The position numbers were made by a program, and so were the translations under genes. Positions 51,053 to 51,978 of a stretch of 51,978 nucleotides of DNA are shown piece by piece. Origin of the DNA: CAYURP01 sp964447175 (GTDB lineage: Bacteria; Zixibacteria; MSB-5A5; SM23-73-2). The stretch lies in NCBI GenBank assembly GCA_964447175.1, contig CAYURP010000019.1, forward strand, positions 1-51,978, read 5' to 3'. The notes under the pieces were generated by a model. It made no database searches. It worked only from the letters and a program-made list of their open reading frames with translations, and was not told the origin of the DNA. Position 1 is the stretch's first letter. The number at the start of each line of letters is the position of its first letter.

Positions 51053-51093
51053 TTCTCAAAAATTCCTTATATAAGTGGCCAAATCATTTTATC

Positions 51094-51726
51094 TCACATC
51101 CTTCTCAAAAGCCCGATGACCTTTCCTGCAATTAAAAATCCCGGGGCTTTCCTTTCCACGATTATGGAGCGAAATTCGGGATTAGCCGGCTCCAGCCTTA
51201 CCCTTCCATTTTCCGGATAATATTTCTTAACCGTAGCCTCATCCCCGATTATAGCCACCACTATATCCCCTTTGTCCGCTGAGGGCTGGTGCCGGGCCAC
51301 CACGTAGTCCCCGTCGAATATTCCGGCACCCTTCATCGATTCGCCTTCCACCCTCAGGGAGAATATCTTCTCCCCTGTGAAGAAGTTCTTGTCCAGGGTT
51401 ATGGACCCTTCGATGTTCTCCACAGCCAGAACCGGCAAGCCAGCAGCGATTCTGCCCAGAATGGGCACAGAAATGTATGAATCATCCGAAACCAGGGAGG
51501 ATTTAACCTCTTTTACCAGCTCGATTCCCCGGGACACCAGAGGCTTACGCTTGATATAGCCTTTTTTAACCAGGCTTGACAGAATACCTCTCACTCCATT
51601 AGTGGAAGAGATGCCGAACTTTTTACCTATTTCCCTGATAGTCGGGGGAATTCCGGCATTTTTTATCATCCGGGAGATATAGTCCAAAACCTCTCTCTGT
51701 CTTGGGGTTAGCTTCTTTTCTTTCAT
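51094..51726 (-). CDS. lexA: LexA, SOS repressor
   Basis: The 210-residue repressor has the LexA winged helix (about 5-65, LTPRQREVLDYI, SSTNGVRGILSSLVKKGYI) and the S24-type peptidase domain: cleavage site A95-G96 in GRIAAGLPV, catalytic S130 in EGESMKGAGI and K167 in DEATVKKYY. DNA damage with RecA triggers self-cleavage. AGGAGGG lies just before the ATG. Upstream the promoter contains a LexA-box-like site, so it represses itself, as in other bacteria. It is the first gene of an operon with the glycosyltransferase, the DUF6504-like protein and dinB. Confidence 0.95.
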   Translation of the reverse strand: MKEKKLTPRQREVLDYISRMIKNAGIPPTIREIGKKFGISSTNGVRGILSSLVKKGYIKRKPLVSRGIELVKEVKSSLVSDDSYISVPILGRIAAGLPVLAVENIEGSITLDKNFFTGEKIFSLRVEGESMKGAGIFDGDYVVARHQPSADKGDIVVAIIGDEATVKKYYPENGRVRLEPANPEFRSIIVERKAPGFLIAGKVIGLLRRM

Positions 51727-51759
51727 CTTATCCCTCCTCTTTTATATCGGTTCTGTATT

Positions 51760-51788
51760 AATATACTGAACATTTGTGCAGATGTCAA
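51760..51788 (-). promoter_or_regulatory. lexA promoter with LexA-box-like site
   Basis: On the minus strand TTGACA (51783-51788), exactly 17 bases, TATATT (51760-51765). The spacer contains GCACAAATGTTC (51768-51779), or GAACATTTGTGC on the plus strand, close to the Gram-positive-type LexA box GAAC-N4-GTTC with one mismatch. A bound LexA would cover the spacer between -35 and -10. Confidence 0.75.
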
Positions 51789-51936
51789 GAAAAAAAATTA
51801 AAAATTTCATAATTTTCGGAAGATTTCAGCAAACCTTCAAAGAAACTGATTCATCTTGAAAAAGCCTTGATTTTTTCTTTAGGATGATTACTTTAATTAT
51901 AAGAGAATAGAGAAATAGGGTAAGAATGAGGCTGTT

Positions 51937-51978
51937 ATGGGTTGTGTAAAACCATTTGTCGGATTTTTCATAGTCCTA
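51937..51978 (+). CDS. Start of a possible membrane or secreted protein, cut by the window end
   Basis: An ATG at 51937 with GAGG five bases upstream opens a frame of 14 codons to the window end, MGCVKPFVGFFIVL, which looks like the start of a signal or membrane helix. It is divergent from lexA. Too short to be certain; no promoter is obvious in 51789-51936, which otherwise shows nothing. Confidence 0.4.
   Translation, partial: MGCVKPFVGFFIVL

Noticed and set aside
1..51978. rRNA, tRNA, insertion-sequence transposase, integrase or plasmid origin
   Set aside because: None was found by reading; short RNA genes could still be missed without a covariance search.

Overview
No rRNA, tRNA or taxonomic marker gene is visible, so placement is indirect. 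A secreted M6 peptidase ends in a T9SS-type sorting domain (QNFPNPFN... followed by a FlgD-like Ig fold). Beside it sit an FCB-style lipoprotein and a PorV-like outer-membrane barrel, and the window also carries LapA/LapB, TonB-dependent receptors and type IV pilus genes. Together these point to a diderm bacterium, most likely an uncultured lineage of the FCB (Fibrobacterota-Chlorobiota-Bacteroidota) superphylum. Sampled lines have about 40-45% G+C, except a clearly AT-rich block at 3.3-8.3 kb. Ribosome binding sites are mostly good GGAGG types.

Layout. 1-2.6 kb (minus): a TPR protein cut by the window edge, lapB, a 30-residue membrane ORF, lapA and a secreted protein. 2.8-3.3 kb: a 59-residue membrane protein and a patch of repeats and hairpins. 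3.3-8.4 kb: an AT-rich two-gene unit of a small membrane protein and a 1569-residue helicase-nuclease (DUF4011, SF1 helicase, Vsr-like nuclease, DUF3320, WYL-like end) behind a sigma70 promoter that contains a palindrome; it is a likely acquired defence gene. 8.4-12.7 kb (minus): a MacA/MacB-type efflux operon with two paralogous permeases. 13.0-25.0 kb (plus): a REC-kinase hybrid, a CheY-like regulator and a pilus operon (PilC, pilin, PilX, two pseudopilins, PilM, N, O, P, Q and PilB). 25.3 kb: a CDF-type transporter.

25.9-39.4 kb (minus): two parallel sensory clusters. One is TonB receptor, YfiR-like protein, membrane kinase, DUF4395 protein and a second kinase with a cysteine cluster. The other is TonB receptor, ABC_sub_bind periplasmic protein, membrane kinase, receiver and REC-kinase. 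Each reads as outer-membrane receptor to periplasmic binder to histidine kinase. No DNA-binding response regulator is present, and both clusters lie next to the pilus operon and its own kinase and receiver. This is the best candidate for a poorly described system.

39.5-41.3 kb: a Fur-family regulator; a near-perfect palindrome inside a promoter in front of a 58-residue ORF; then, on the minus strand, a redoxin followed by a secreted peptide with six cysteines in about 29 mature residues. 41.8-47.1 kb (plus): a sigma54-type promoter and an operon of lipoprotein, barrel, M6 peptidase and a small basic protein. 47.1-47.7 kb: a candidate structured RNA and a row of four hairpins. 47.7-51.8 kb (minus): an SOS operon of lexA, a GT-C glycosyltransferase with TPRs, a DUF6504-like protein and dinB, with a LexA-box-like site inside a consensus promoter. 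All function calls rest on reading motifs; no database search was possible.
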